NCBI GenBank assembly: GCA_003141275.1
Contig: PLLM01000059.1
Coordinates: 1 to 64,000, forward strand
DNA length: 64,000 bases
Reading direction: 5' to 3'
Origin: Phycisphaerales bacterium
Lineage (GTDB): Bacteria; Planctomycetota; Phycisphaerae; Sedimentisphaerales; Anaerobacaceae
Each line of letters starts with the position of its first letter. Within the stretch, counting starts at the first letter, position 1. Shown here one piece after another: positions 17,578 to 26,550 of the stretch. Under the pieces are notes generated by a model, which saw nothing but the letters and a program-made list of their open reading frames with translations, did not search any database and had not been told where the DNA came from. A program made the translations under genes and the position numbers.

Positions 17578-18483
17578 ATGTTAAGTCAACTGATTTGCAA
17601 CGGCTTAATCTCTGGTACTATTTATGCCCTTGTAGCCTTGGGTTTCGCCGTTATTTATCGCACTGTGCGATTTTTTAATTTTGCTCACGGCGTGGTGTAT
17701 GCAGCAGGAGCATATTTTGCTTACGCAGCTTTTAGTAGTTGGTTTTTAGTTTTTAGTGGAGAAGGATGTTATTTAAATTGGATTTCAGCGGTTATCACAG
17801 GAATAATTGGGGCGGGGATAGTCGGCATCCTTATTGACCGGATGGTATATAGACCATTAAGAAAGAAAAAGGCACCTAATCTGGTTTTTCTCTTGGCTTC
17901 CTTCGGTGTGTTCATTTTCATCCAAAACCTAATTCAGCTTATCTTCGGGGCACAGATTATTTCAATCCGAACTGGGCCAGTCAGAGAAGGTCATCACATT
18001 TTAGGGGCAGTAATCACAAATATTCAGATTCTGATTCTGGTTGTCTCTGTGTTTCTCTGTGTAACCCTGTGGCTATATATTAAGAACGCAAAATTAGGAA
18101 AGGCGATGAGGGCGGTGGCGGATGACCCGTTGGCGGCAAGCGTTGTTGGGATAAATCCAGAGAAAATTACTTTAGTGGCTTTTGCAATTGGCTCGATGTT
18201 AGCTGGTGCGGCGGGGATACTTGTCTCTTTAGAAACAAATATCGAGCCGACAATGGGAATGAATGCAATCCTAAAAGGCGTAATCGCTTCAATAATCGGC
18301 GGAATCGGCAGTATCCCCGGCGCGATGTTCGGGGGGCTATTCCTCGGCCTTGCCGAAAACTTGGGAATATGGAAGATTTCTGCCGGATGGAAGGATTGTA
18401 TCGCCTTTGTGATTTTGATTGTCTTTTTGCTATTTAGACCCAAAGGTATAGTTAGCACAAGCTTAAGGGAAAATGAAGCTTAG
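17578..18483 (+). CDS. livH: ABC transporter permease LivH-type
   Basis: A 301-residue inner-membrane permease with about eight hydrophobic helices; it forms the transmembrane pore with LivM. Family signatures are GTIYALVALGFAVIYRTVRFFNFAHG at the N-terminus and ASIIGGIGSIPGAMFGGLFLG near the C-terminus, the EAA-like loop that contacts the ATPases. Length is standard. There is no strong ribosome-binding site before the ATG. Confidence 0.95.
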   Translation: MLSQLICNGLISGTIYALVALGFAVIYRTVRFFNFAHGVVYAAGAYFAYAAFSSWFLVFSGEGCYLNWISAVITGIIGAGIVGILIDRMVYRPLRKKKAPNLVFLLASFGVFIFIQNLIQLIFGAQIISIRTGPVREGHHILGAVITNIQILILVVSVFLCVTLWLYIKNAKLGKAMRAVADDPLAASVVGINPEKITLVAFAIGSMLAGAAGILVSLETNIEPTMGMNAILKGVIASIIGGIGSIPGAMFGGLFLGLAENLGIWKISAGWKDCIAFVILIVFLLFRPKGIVSTSLRENEA

Positions 18484-18494
18484 AAGAAAAACAT

Positions 18495-19658
18495 ATGCAA
18501 ATTAATATAGGGCCGGTGTCCGTTGAGTTTTCCGAATTAGAGCGCCTTTTAGAAGGTTGTGTCCAAAAGTTCTACAAACATAACAATCCTTTTAATGGAG
18601 TTACTGAAGTTAGCATACAAAAGGCACTTACAACAGTTTTATATTACTTACTTAATGATAGGCTAACGGAAGGAGTGGGTAAGGGAGGATGGGGGAAATC
18701 AGAGAAGAATTATGCCTATGATGTATATGGAAAAGAAGCTGCGAACATGGCCGAAGATAGCATTACAACCTCTGCCCTTGCTATCCTGGGTATAGAACAA
18801 TATATAGCTCTTCTTCGCGAGTACGGACAAGAAGGATGCGGGCGGGCACTTGTTGAAGCATGGGAAAGTCGATGGCCAGAAATAGATGTTTACCTTAAAA
18901 ACAGGTGGAATGAGAGGATAGGATGGGGAGGTGTAATTTTTTATGGGGGCCATGAATTAGAACAGGGCATTCGACCTTCTTATCGCCATACAGCTTGGTT
19001 ATTGCGTTTATGGTTAAAATTACCACATCATCTTTATGTTGAAAGGGCTAAAAAAACAGCTAAATACTTTATTGAATCATACCAAAATTATGATTGGGCA
19101 CAAGAAAAGGCTTTCACTTCAATAGTTGCGCATTCAACCCTCACAGAACTTAAACGTTGCGAATGGTTGACTCACATCCTTGATATGGGACAAATAATGT
19201 TCTTGCAGGAATTCTTCGAAAAAGAAATTATTGATAAGTATGATTATCAATTTGATGGATGGGTTTCTGGATCAAATCATGAAATAGGGCGACAATCATA
19301 TACGCTTTCAGCAATGTGTGAAATGCCATATATATTTGAAGATACCAATAGTGATTTGAATCGAAAATTTCAAAAGGCTTGGAATGAAACATTGTTTGGG
19401 AAATGGAAAAGCAAAGATGGTATTGGGATACCAAAACAGCTAGGTGGTCCATCTGATATAAACTTATCCTGTTTAGCCGTAAGTGCGTTAATGAGAAGAA
19501 AAGAACTAAGTAAAAAAGAAAAAATATTTTTGTCGGACACCGGCTCTTATTTAATCAATTTATTTGCAAATAAATCGCAAGAAGCTCTGAAAGGAACATA
19601 TTCGTGGACATTAGGCTATCTCTTACATGATATGTGTCAGTTTATAGGAAGTCGGTGA
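18495..19658 (+). CDS. Putative alpha-toroid (prenyltransferase/terpene-cyclase-like fold) protein
   Basis: A 387-residue soluble protein lodged between livH and livM. It has repeated helical hairpins with aromatic and Gly turns (GKGGWGKSEKNYAYD, SITTSALAILGIEQYI, SYRHTAWLLRLWLKLP, GTYSWTLGYLLHDM), which suggests an (alpha/alpha) toroid as in squalene-cyclase/prenyltransferase or LanC-like proteins. No DxDD or zinc-ligand pattern is clear, so catalysis is unproven. It starts 11 bases after livH and ends three bases before livM, and so is fully embedded in the transporter operon. Function unknown. Confidence 0.55.
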   Translation: MQINIGPVSVEFSELERLLEGCVQKFYKHNNPFNGVTEVSIQKALTTVLYYLLNDRLTEGVGKGGWGKSEKNYAYDVYGKEAANMAEDSITTSALAILGIEQYIALLREYGQEGCGRALVEAWESRWPEIDVYLKNRWNERIGWGGVIFYGGHELEQGIRPSYRHTAWLLRLWLKLPHHLYVERAKKTAKYFIESYQNYDWAQEKAFTSIVAHSTLTELKRCEWLTHILDMGQIMFLQEFFEKEIIDKYDYQFDGWVSGSNHEIGRQSYTLSAMCEMPYIFEDTNSDLNRKFQKAWNETLFGKWKSKDGIGIPKQLGGPSDINLSCLAVSALMRRKELSKKEKIFLSDTGSYLINLFANKSQEALKGTYSWTLGYLLHDMCQFIGSR

Positions 19659-19661
19659 TAT

Positions 19662-20531
19662 ATGGAGTATTTTCTTCATATTCTTGTTATAACTGGCATT
19701 TATATCATTCTCACTTTGAGCTTGAATCTTGTCGTGGGATATACGGGATTGGCTTCACTTGGTCATGCCGCGTTTTCCTGTGTCGGGGCATATACATCGG
19801 CTTTATTGGCTTTGAATTATGGGGTATCGCCTTGGATAGGTTTAATTATCGGTGCGTGCGTTGCGGCTGTCTTGGGAATTGTTATAGGAGCACCTTCGCT
19901 TCGGTTAAAGGGTGATTATCTTGCGATTGCGACGTTCGGGCTGGGTGTGATTGTATATTCAGTGGCGAAGAACTGGGTATCGGTAACACGCGGGCCGATG
20001 GGATTGCCGGGGATACCAGGATTTTCATTTTTTGGTATGCAGATTTCAGCAGTGTGGGCATATTTGATTTTGGTGACGGTCTTTGCCATGCTAACGTTTT
20101 TTGTGATACAGCGTATAGTTAATTCGCCGTTCGGAAGGATACTACGGGCGATAAGAGAAGATGAGACGGCTGCGCTTGCGGTCGGCAAAAACGTGAACAA
20201 ATATAAAATTATTGTTTTCGCCATTGGCGCATTTTTCGCAGGGATTGCAGGCAGTTTATATGCCCATTATATAACTTTTATCGACCCTTCAAGTTTCACA
20301 GTAATGGAATCGATAACGATACTCTTAATGGTGGTCTTTGGGGGGATGGGCAGTTTAAGCGGCTCATTTATTGGGGCAGCGGTGCTTGTGATATTGCCTG
20401 AACTGCTTCGCTTTGTCGGTATGCCAAGCTCGATTGCTGCACCGCTTAGACAAATGATATATGGCCTTTTGCTTGTTGTTTTAATGCTCAAACGACCGCA
20501 GGGGATTGTGGGCAAATACAGGTGGACTTAA
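19662..20531 (+). CDS. livM: ABC transporter permease LivM-type
   Basis: A 289-residue permease partner of LivH. The N-terminal helices carry [22 protein letters not shown], the LivM signature, and the later segment [18 protein letters not shown] is the conserved coupling-loop region. Eight or nine hydrophobic segments are visible. It is followed four bases later by livG. Confidence 0.95.
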   Translation: MEYFLHILVITGIYIILTLSLNLVVGYTGLASLGHAAFSCVGAYTSALLALNYGVSPWIGLIIGACVAAVLGIVIGAPSLRLKGDYLAIATFGLGVIVYSVAKNWVSVTRGPMGLPGIPGFSFFGMQISAVWAYLILVTVFAMLTFFVIQRIVNSPFGRILRAIREDETAALAVGKNVNKYKIIVFAIGAFFAGIAGSLYAHYITFIDPSSFTVMESITILLMVVFGGMGSLSGSFIGAAVLVILPELLRFVGMPSSIAAPLRQMIYGLLLVVLMLKRPQGIVGKYRWT

Positions 20532-20535
20532 GCCA

Positions 20536-21321
20536 ATGCATGATAGCGAAAACATATTATCGGTAAAAGGATTGAGCAAGGTGTTTGACGGCGTTAAGGC
20601 CGTGGATAATGTCTCCTTCGGGCTTAAGAAAGGAACTGTCAATGCATTGATAGGGCCAAACGGCGCGGGCAAGACGACCATGTTCAATATCATCACAGGT
20701 TTTCTTCAGCCGGATGCGGGAGAGGTTTATCTTGACGGCAGGAAAATCAGTTCAGCAAGTCCTCACAGAATTGCCCGGCTTGGCTTGGTAAGGACTTTTC
20801 AGAACGTTCGCCTGTTCCCTCAAATGTCGGCGATTGAAAACGTTATGCTCGGATTAAAATACAACAGGGGGGAAAGTTTGTATGCGGCCCTGTTAAAGAC
20901 CAAAGCAATGAAAAAGGAAAACGGGGCCAACACTGAACGCGCCTTAAATTACCTGCGGCAAGTCGGCCTTGAACAAAAGAAAGACGAACTGGCGGGTAAT
21001 CTTTCCCACGGACAACGCAAACTGCTTGAAATGGTCAGGGCTTTGGCATTAGAGCCGGAGGTTCTTTTGCTCGATGAACCGGCAGCCGGATTATTTGCCG
21101 AGAATATTACCGAAATGAAGCGGGTAATCCGCGAAATGCGGGATTCAGGCAAGACAATTCTATTCATCGAGCACGATATGAAAACGGTTATGGACATCGC
21201 CGAACATATAATCGTCTTAAATTACGGAAAGAAAATAGCCGAAGGAACGCCGAAGCAAATACAACAGAATGAGGCCGTAATAACGGCATATCTTGGCAGG
21301 AGGAGAAGCATTGCTTCTTGA
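20536..21321 (+). CDS. livG: ABC transporter ATP-binding protein LivG-type
   Basis: A 261-residue ATPase of the Liv transporter, cytoplasmic. Walker A is [10 protein letters not shown], the Q-loop region reads [10 protein letters not shown] (typical of LivG), the signature is [11 protein letters not shown], Walker B is [11 protein letters not shown] and the switch His is FIEHDM. The start is the ATG at 20536, four bases after the livM stop. The longer reading from 20506 would overlap livM and lacks a better ribosome-binding site. Confidence 0.96.
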   Translation: MHDSENILSVKGLSKVFDGVKAVDNVSFGLKKGTVNALIGPNGAGKTTMFNIITGFLQPDAGEVYLDGRKISSASPHRIARLGLVRTFQNVRLFPQMSAIENVMLGLKYNRGESLYAALLKTKAMKKENGANTERALNYLRQVGLEQKKDELAGNLSHGQRKLLEMVRALALEPEVLLLDEPAAGLFAENITEMKRVIREMRDSGKTILFIEHDMKTVMDIAEHIIVLNYGKKIAEGTPKQIQQNEAVITAYLGRRRSIAS

Positions 21322-22039
21322 GGTTAAAAATCTGACAGTTCGCTATGGTGCGGTTGTCGCGCTCAAGGATGTCTCCTTTGGGGTTGACGAAGGGGAGATT
21401 ATAGCATTGATTGGCCCAAACGGCGCAGGTAAATCAACCGCTCTCAAGGCCGTAAGCGGCCTGCTCAAAGCATCGGATGGAACTATAGATGATGGCGAGA
21501 TTTTCTTTGAGGGCAAAAACATAAAGGATTTACGAACCGACCAGCTTGTTACTGAGGGGTTGTCTTTAGTACCGGAGGGCAGACGCGTTTTTTCCACGAT
21601 GACCGTTTTGGAAAACCTTGAAATGGGCGCGTTTACCCGGAATGATAAAGCTGCTGTAAAAAACGATGTGGAAAACGTATTGGCGTTTTTCTCTCCTCTA
21701 AAAGAACGGCTTTACCAAAAGGCCGGTACTCTTTCAACCGGTGAGCAGCAAATGCTTGCCATAGGCAGGGCTTTAATGCTTAAACCGAAACTGCTTTTGG
21801 CTGATGAACCGTCGCTGGGACTTTCGCCAAATTACGTTGAGCTGATTTTCGATAAGTTTACAGAGATCAATAAAAATGGCACCAGTATCTTGCTCGTCGA
21901 GCAAAATGCAGTAGAGGCCCTGCGAATTGCCCACCGCGCTTACGTCTTTGACATCGGCCATATCGTAATGCACGACACCGGTAAAAATCTTGCAGCTAAC
22001 GAAGAAGTGCGACGCACATTTCTTGGCCAGCGAGATTAA
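21311..22039 (+). CDS. livF: ABC transporter ATP-binding protein LivF-type
   Basis: A 242-residue second ATPase. Walker A is [10 protein letters not shown], followed by [18 protein letters not shown] (LivF hallmark), [27 protein letters not shown] and LLVEQNAV. The start is placed at the TTG at 21311, because AGGAGG lies seven bases upstream inside the end of livG; an in-frame TTG at 21293 is less likely. It is the last gene of the operon and converges with the serine recombinase. Confidence 0.95.
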   Translation: MLLEVKNLTVRYGAVVALKDVSFGVDEGEIIALIGPNGAGKSTALKAVSGLLKASDGTIDDGEIFFEGKNIKDLRTDQLVTEGLSLVPEGRRVFSTMTVLENLEMGAFTRNDKAAVKNDVENVLAFFSPLKERLYQKAGTLSTGEQQMLAIGRALMLKPKLLLADEPSLGLSPNYVELIFDKFTEINKNGTSILLVEQNAVEALRIAHRAYVFDIGHIVMHDTGKNLAANEEVRRTFLGQRD

Positions 22040-22169
22040 GAGGTATGTTGATTGGTAGCCTGAAGAATTCATTTGAGTCGAGTAGTTTGTTTCCGTGTGT
22101 TGTTCAAATTTATCAAATTTCCTTGCCCTATTTGTTGGCGAACTGAGGTGCTATCAAGTATCGGGTGAG

Positions 22170-24002
22170 CTAGATAGAAATGCTCTTTTCCTGAACTGTG
22201 TTAAGACCACCTACCGGAACCATCCGAATTGCCAAAATGGCTTTCTTGGCAGGTTTATTGATATGAATCTTTTCGATGCATCGGCGCAGGGCAGTGAGTT
22301 TCTCTTCAGGCAGGCCATTACGAAGGGTAAATTCCAAACAAGCTAAGAACCTCATTCCTTCTGTGACTATCGTATCAATCTCGGCCTGCGACAGCGACAG
22401 CCGCTCCAGTTCTTCCAGCCGGACCTCGATTTGCTGCTTTTTGGTGGTCAGGTCGTTTAGCCGTTTGTCTACATGCTCACGATTGGTTTCTGTAAGATTG
22501 TCCAACAGGTTATTTATTATTTTGGTTATATTTTCCAATTCAGCCTGCGCCCTTTGACGTGCTGAAGTGATGTCTTCTTTTTCTGCTCCCGTCTGTGACT
22601 TAACGGCCTCAGCGAGCTTCTGGCGACCATCTTTTTCAAGATACGGCTTATAAAAGTCCAGCACCATTTCGATGACCTTTGATTCAATCGCCTCTTTTGG
22701 AATGGCATTCATTTGGCAGATGGTTGTTCCTTTGGTTATGTAGCCGCCACAACCATAGTAGTAGTTTTTAATTTTTGTACCATCCAGCCGTTTTTTGCCT
22801 TTCTCGCGGGTTACTCCCTGGTAACGGTTGCCGCACAGGGAACATCTTAAGAGTCCCGAAAGTATGAACCTGCTCCGCTGGCCGTTCCATGTCCTGCCGT
22901 GGTTGTTTTGTTTTTGCTCAATTGACTTTGGATGATTTTCGAGCCGCTGCTTGGCTTGTTCAAATAAACGCCTGTTTATCAAGGCGGGGTGGGCATCTCG
23001 AATGACAATCCAGTCGCTTTGGTCATTGGGAACGAGCCTTGCCCCGTGTACATTTTCGCGGTCTACGGCCCGGCCCTGGCTAATCCTATGGAAGCGTGCA
23101 TCGGTCCGCCGGTTCCAGACCATATCCCCGGCGTATATTGGATTGACCAGTATGGCCCTTATGGTTGTATCGGTCCATTTACCCTTGTAGATGTGTGCCC
23201 ATTGTGGTCCTCTCGCCGTAGGGATACCTTCCTGATTTAGGGTAGCGGCAAGGGATTTGTAACCTTTGCCTTGCTCTGCGTACATCTGGAAAATTTGCCG
23301 GGCTGTCTTTACTCGCTGGTTATCGCTGAATACAAGTTTTGCCTGGTCACGTTTGGATATATTGAGTGATTCACCTTTTGTTAGTGTGCGGATTGCATTA
23401 CCTTTTTCGTCGAAAAGCTGTTTTGTGCCATCGGGCATAAAGCGTAGTATAAATAAAAACTTGCCTTCGGCGTTTTCGTAACGGAGGTCATAGCCGTAGG
23501 GGGGCGTGCCTCCCATCCACCAGCCGCCTTCGACCTTTGAAAGTAGCCCTCTTATCGTTACCTTCGACAGGTCTTTGGATTCCTGCCTTGCCTGCCATTG
23601 TTTGACCGGTCGAAGTAAGTCATCGGTAACATCTCCGTTAAAATTCTCGGAGACGTAAATAACTTCGACTCCGTTGGTCCTTAAGATATGACGATAGTAG
23701 CCTGCCTCATCGTTATCAATTCGACCAAAACGTTTCACATCGTAGACTACTATCTTGTCGAATTGACTGTTTGTCTTCTGGGCATCTGCCATCATCTCTT
23801 GAAAGGCACGCCTGCCAATGGTGGATGTGCCGCTTATGGCATCATCTACATAGAACTTTGAAAGGCGCAGGTCGTGCTCGGCGACGTAGTTTTCAATGGC
23901 CTTCTTCTGGTCGGGGATAGACTGCTCCTGGCGGTCCGTAGAGCGCCTGACGTAGCCGACTGCCCGGTTTGTTGGGCGATGTTCGGTGTTGGCCCTTATC
24001 AT
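22170..24002 (-). CDS. Large serine recombinase (site-specific)
   Basis: A 610-residue DNA recombinase of the resolvase/invertase superfamily. The N-terminal catalytic domain reads GYVRRSTDRQEQSIPDQ (catalytic Ser in RRST), YVDDAISGTS and VVYDVKRFGRIDNDEAG. A recombinase domain follows (GYKSLAATLNQEGIPTARG, TIRAILVNPIYAGDMVW), then a zinc ribbon (CSLCGNRYQG ... YYGCGGY ... C) and a C-terminal coiled coil, the usual large serine integrase order. Length is full. It lies next to terminase genes, so it is probably the integrase of a phage-like element nested in the island. No att core beside it was recognised. Confidence 0.95.
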   Translation of the reverse strand: MIRANTEHRPTNRAVGYVRRSTDRQEQSIPDQKKAIENYVAEHDLRLSKFYVDDAISGTSTIGRRAFQEMMADAQKTNSQFDKIVVYDVKRFGRIDNDEAGYYRHILRTNGVEVIYVSENFNGDVTDDLLRPVKQWQARQESKDLSKVTIRGLLSKVEGGWWMGGTPPYGYDLRYENAEGKFLFILRFMPDGTKQLFDEKGNAIRTLTKGESLNISKRDQAKLVFSDNQRVKTARQIFQMYAEQGKGYKSLAATLNQEGIPTARGPQWAHIYKGKWTDTTIRAILVNPIYAGDMVWNRRTDARFHRISQGRAVDRENVHGARLVPNDQSDWIVIRDAHPALINRRLFEQAKQRLENHPKSIEQKQNNHGRTWNGQRSRFILSGLLRCSLCGNRYQGVTREKGKKRLDGTKIKNYYYGCGGYITKGTTICQMNAIPKEAIESKVIEMVLDFYKPYLEKDGRQKLAEAVKSQTGAEKEDITSARQRAQAELENITKIINNLLDNLTETNREHVDKRLNDLTTKKQQIEVRLEELERLSLSQAEIDTIVTEGMRFLACLEFTLRNGLPEEKLTALRRCIEKIHINKPAKKAILAIRMVPVGGLNTVQEKSISI

Positions 24003-24249
24003 AATAAGCCTCCATAAAAGGGTTAATATTACCCCCTATATGGGCTCTATATGCGGGCTTATATCAAGTTGATTAGGCCGATATTGTGCAGATATATCGC
24101 GATTTTTGGGCCAATAATGCGGCTTTTTGAAGGTTGTCGGATTGATGCCAGATTTCGGCTATGAGTGCCAGAAAGTTAGAATTTTGGGCCAAGGTGAGCC
24201 AACTAAACGCCCCTCTCCTCGAACTGTTTGGCGATCAGAGGGGCGTATT

Positions 24250-25860
24250 CTAATAAAGGGGATCGACCCTCCAATTGCATTCCGGTTGGCGGGCCATTTC
24301 TACCGCCATCTCCAAGGCATCAGGGCCATCATCATGAGCGGCCTTTGGAAATTGCCGTAACTGGTCCAAAAGGGTTCTGTGCCTGCGTGAAAACCTCAGC
24401 GTTCCCGTCGAAACCAGCGGCTCAAGCGATTGGATACGCCCCAGCTTGTCGGAGGTATGCTTGATTTCCTTTATGGGAACATAGGCTCCTTTCTGGTCAC
24501 TGATGCGTTTCAGTTCGCTTGCCAGGAAATTTTGAAACTGGTTTGTCTCGATGGCGAACTTCTTAAACTTGCGAATACGGTGATACTCTATAATCGTTTC
24601 GATTGTGTCATTTGGCTTTCGTTTGGAAATGTCTGCATCCAAGACATACAGATGCCCGGTTGGCTTATGTTTTAACAAGGTCACGATGGCGGTAAAGTCA
24701 CGGTTTTTGCCTTCCATCCCCAGGCTTGGATCACAGGCACCATAGATTTTGGCATCTCCACCGAGCTTGGCGAGTAGTTCATCGACGGAGCTATATTCAT
24801 CATCCCAGTACTTGAAACTATTGGCGTTGAAAAAGCATGATTCGGGGTCTATGGGCTCATTTTGTTTTTCACTATCGAAGCTTGCTTGGCCATCACGCAG
24901 TCGAAGCTCCATAAGCTGATAGTAATTTTCCCTCTGCGGCCAAAGGACCTGTGTTCCTTCGAGCATTTTTTCGGTATTGGCCTTGTAAAAAGCCAGCGCT
25001 GCATCTGGGCCGGATTGATTGTTGTACTGGCCCTGATAAACGTAAATATCCTGCCACTGCTGCCAAAGGTTCTCGTTTTGGGCCCAGGATAAGACCGCCT
25101 GGTATTTTCTGGTAATCCAGCCCGGCATAGTTCGACCATCGAGCAGTTTTGCCAATAGCGAGTCGTAGTGTAACAGGGTGCCTACGACAATTACATTGGT
25201 CTGTGCCGTAGTTCCCGCCTTCAGGACCGCCTTTTTAAACCACTGGGCCTTGGTCTCCCGCTGCTCGGCGGATACTACCTCTGTTTCATTCTCAACATCG
25301 TCGAGGATAATAAGAGTTGGCCTGTGCTGTTTATGCTTTCTGCCGCGGATTTTCTGGCCGGCACCTATGGCTATGACCTTTATGCCGTTACGCGTGATGA
25401 TATCGTTTTTACGCCAGCGTTCAGGCCCCGGCTTTATGTCCGGCGGCTCAGCCACCTCGGCAAAATCTTGAATCAGCAGGGGGTTGGACTCCAGCTCATT
25501 CTTTATAGTCGCCAATAAGTCTACCGCCTGATCACCCGTATTGGAGATAAGCACAATATGCTGCTCCAGCCCATAGCAGATGCACCACAGAACATAAGCT
25601 AAGCTGACCAAGGTGCTCTTGGCATGCCCGCGTGGTGCTGCCACTGCGATATGAAGGTTGCGTTTGTCGGTTGCTTGTTCAAGTAGCCCAAAAAGCTCTT
25701 TGTGCATTGCCGATGGCGGCAGATTGAAGTGAGCCGATAAGTATGTTTGTGCAAATAATTGTAGCGAAGACCTACAAACCTGGCGTCGCAGAGTGCCTAT
25801 TTTGTGCCATAATGCATTAGCCGTAGCGACATTTGTCGTTTTATCATTTGCGATCAGCAT
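24250..25860 (-). CDS. Phage terminase large subunit-like protein
   Basis: A 536-residue packaging ATPase/nuclease. The ATPase part has VAAPRGHAKSTL (Walker A variant), LIILDDVENETEVVS (Walker B) and a VVGTLLHYDSL coupling motif. The nuclease part has GACDPSLGMEGKNRDFTAIV, KFAIETNQFQNFLASEL and a final DDGPDALEMA, the usual acidic metal-binding set. The start ATG at 25860 has AGGAGG eight bases upstream; an upstream GTG lies inside that spacing. The gene overlaps the HTH protein by 17 bases. No portal, capsid or tail gene follows, so packaging of its own virion is unlikely. Confidence 0.9.
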   Translation of the reverse strand: MLIANDKTTNVATANALWHKIGTLRRQVCRSSLQLFAQTYLSAHFNLPPSAMHKELFGLLEQATDKRNLHIAVAAPRGHAKSTLVSLAYVLWCICYGLEQHIVLISNTGDQAVDLLATIKNELESNPLLIQDFAEVAEPPDIKPGPERWRKNDIITRNGIKVIAIGAGQKIRGRKHKQHRPTLIILDDVENETEVVSAEQRETKAQWFKKAVLKAGTTAQTNVIVVGTLLHYDSLLAKLLDGRTMPGWITRKYQAVLSWAQNENLWQQWQDIYVYQGQYNNQSGPDAALAFYKANTEKMLEGTQVLWPQRENYYQLMELRLRDGQASFDSEKQNEPIDPESCFFNANSFKYWDDEYSSVDELLAKLGGDAKIYGACDPSLGMEGKNRDFTAIVTLLKHKPTGHLYVLDADISKRKPNDTIETIIEYHRIRKFKKFAIETNQFQNFLASELKRISDQKGAYVPIKEIKHTSDKLGRIQSLEPLVSTGTLRFSRRHRTLLDQLRQFPKAAHDDGPDALEMAVEMARQPECNWRVDPLY

Positions 25861-26539
25861 CTCTATCACCTCCTTTATCGAGTGCTGCAGTAAGCTGTTT
25901 GATTTGGGTGCTCATGGCGAATTGTTTGAGTGTTGTTTTCAGTTCGGTGAATATATGCATGGTCTTCTCGTCCGTTTTATCGCCTTGTTCGATTAGAAGC
26001 TCAAGCCGTGCTACTTCCATCTGCATCTGGTCGAAACTCGGTGGTTCATCTATGTGATGGGTCAAATCGGCCCTGATCTGATGTGCTGCAGTTGGCAGAT
26101 AGCCGAGGTGTTGTAATAGCTCAGTCAGCTCCTTAACTACAGTCCAGGTTCCACGGACTGCCTCGACACGTGCGGCATGGGGGCAATCTTTTTCCCTGGC
26201 GATTCGGCGCAGACGTTGTACTGCCTGATCAGCGTGCTGTACCAGTTGGCCTACCTGCTGTTCGGCTATATCAGGCGTGAAACCAACTGCGTGGGCAGCC
26301 TTAATTTGATCGCGGTCCCTGTGTATTGTTCTAATACTTATCTTCAACACCTCGGCAATCTCACCGACTGAATAACCTTCATTGCCTAGGTATTCCACAC
26401 ATACCTGCCGGGCTTCAGTAGATAAGGAAGATGCTGATATCTTGCCGCTTTGGAGATCCCTTACCAGAGTAATAGGTGAAGGGGTTTCTTCAGCCATTAC
26501 TGGCTCTTGTTTTGTTTTGGTTTTTTTGTTGGTATCCAT
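25844..26539 (-). CDS. HTH protein, putative terminase small subunit
   Basis: A protein of about 231 residues with a helix-turn-helix near residue 65-90 (GYSVGEIAEVLKISIRTIHRDRDQI) and a long helical C-terminus. Its position immediately upstream of, and overlapping, the large terminase gene suggests the DNA-recognition small subunit; the sequence itself supports only DNA binding. ATG 26539 is chosen because AGGAGG lies seven bases upstream (rc of CCTCCT at 26547-26552). Confidence 0.65.
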   Translation of the reverse strand: MDTNKKTKTKQEPVMAEETPSPITLVRDLQSGKISASSLSTEARQVCVEYLGNEGYSVGEIAEVLKISIRTIHRDRDQIKAAHAVGFTPDIAEQQVGQLVQHADQAVQRLRRIAREKDCPHAARVEAVRGTWTVVKELTELLQHLGYLPTAAHQIRADLTHHIDEPPSFDQMQMEVARLELLIEQGDKTDEKTMHIFTELKTTLKQFAMSTQIKQLTAALDKGGDRDADRK

Positions 26540-26550
26540 AAGCCCACCTC

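Noticed and set aside
22170-24002. Serine recombinase as the integrase of the 50.5-kb tRNA island
   Set aside because: It is in the middle of the block, not beside either repeat copy. Integration at tRNA 3' ends with a copied tRNA end is typical of tyrosine integrases. It more likely belongs to the nested phage-like element.
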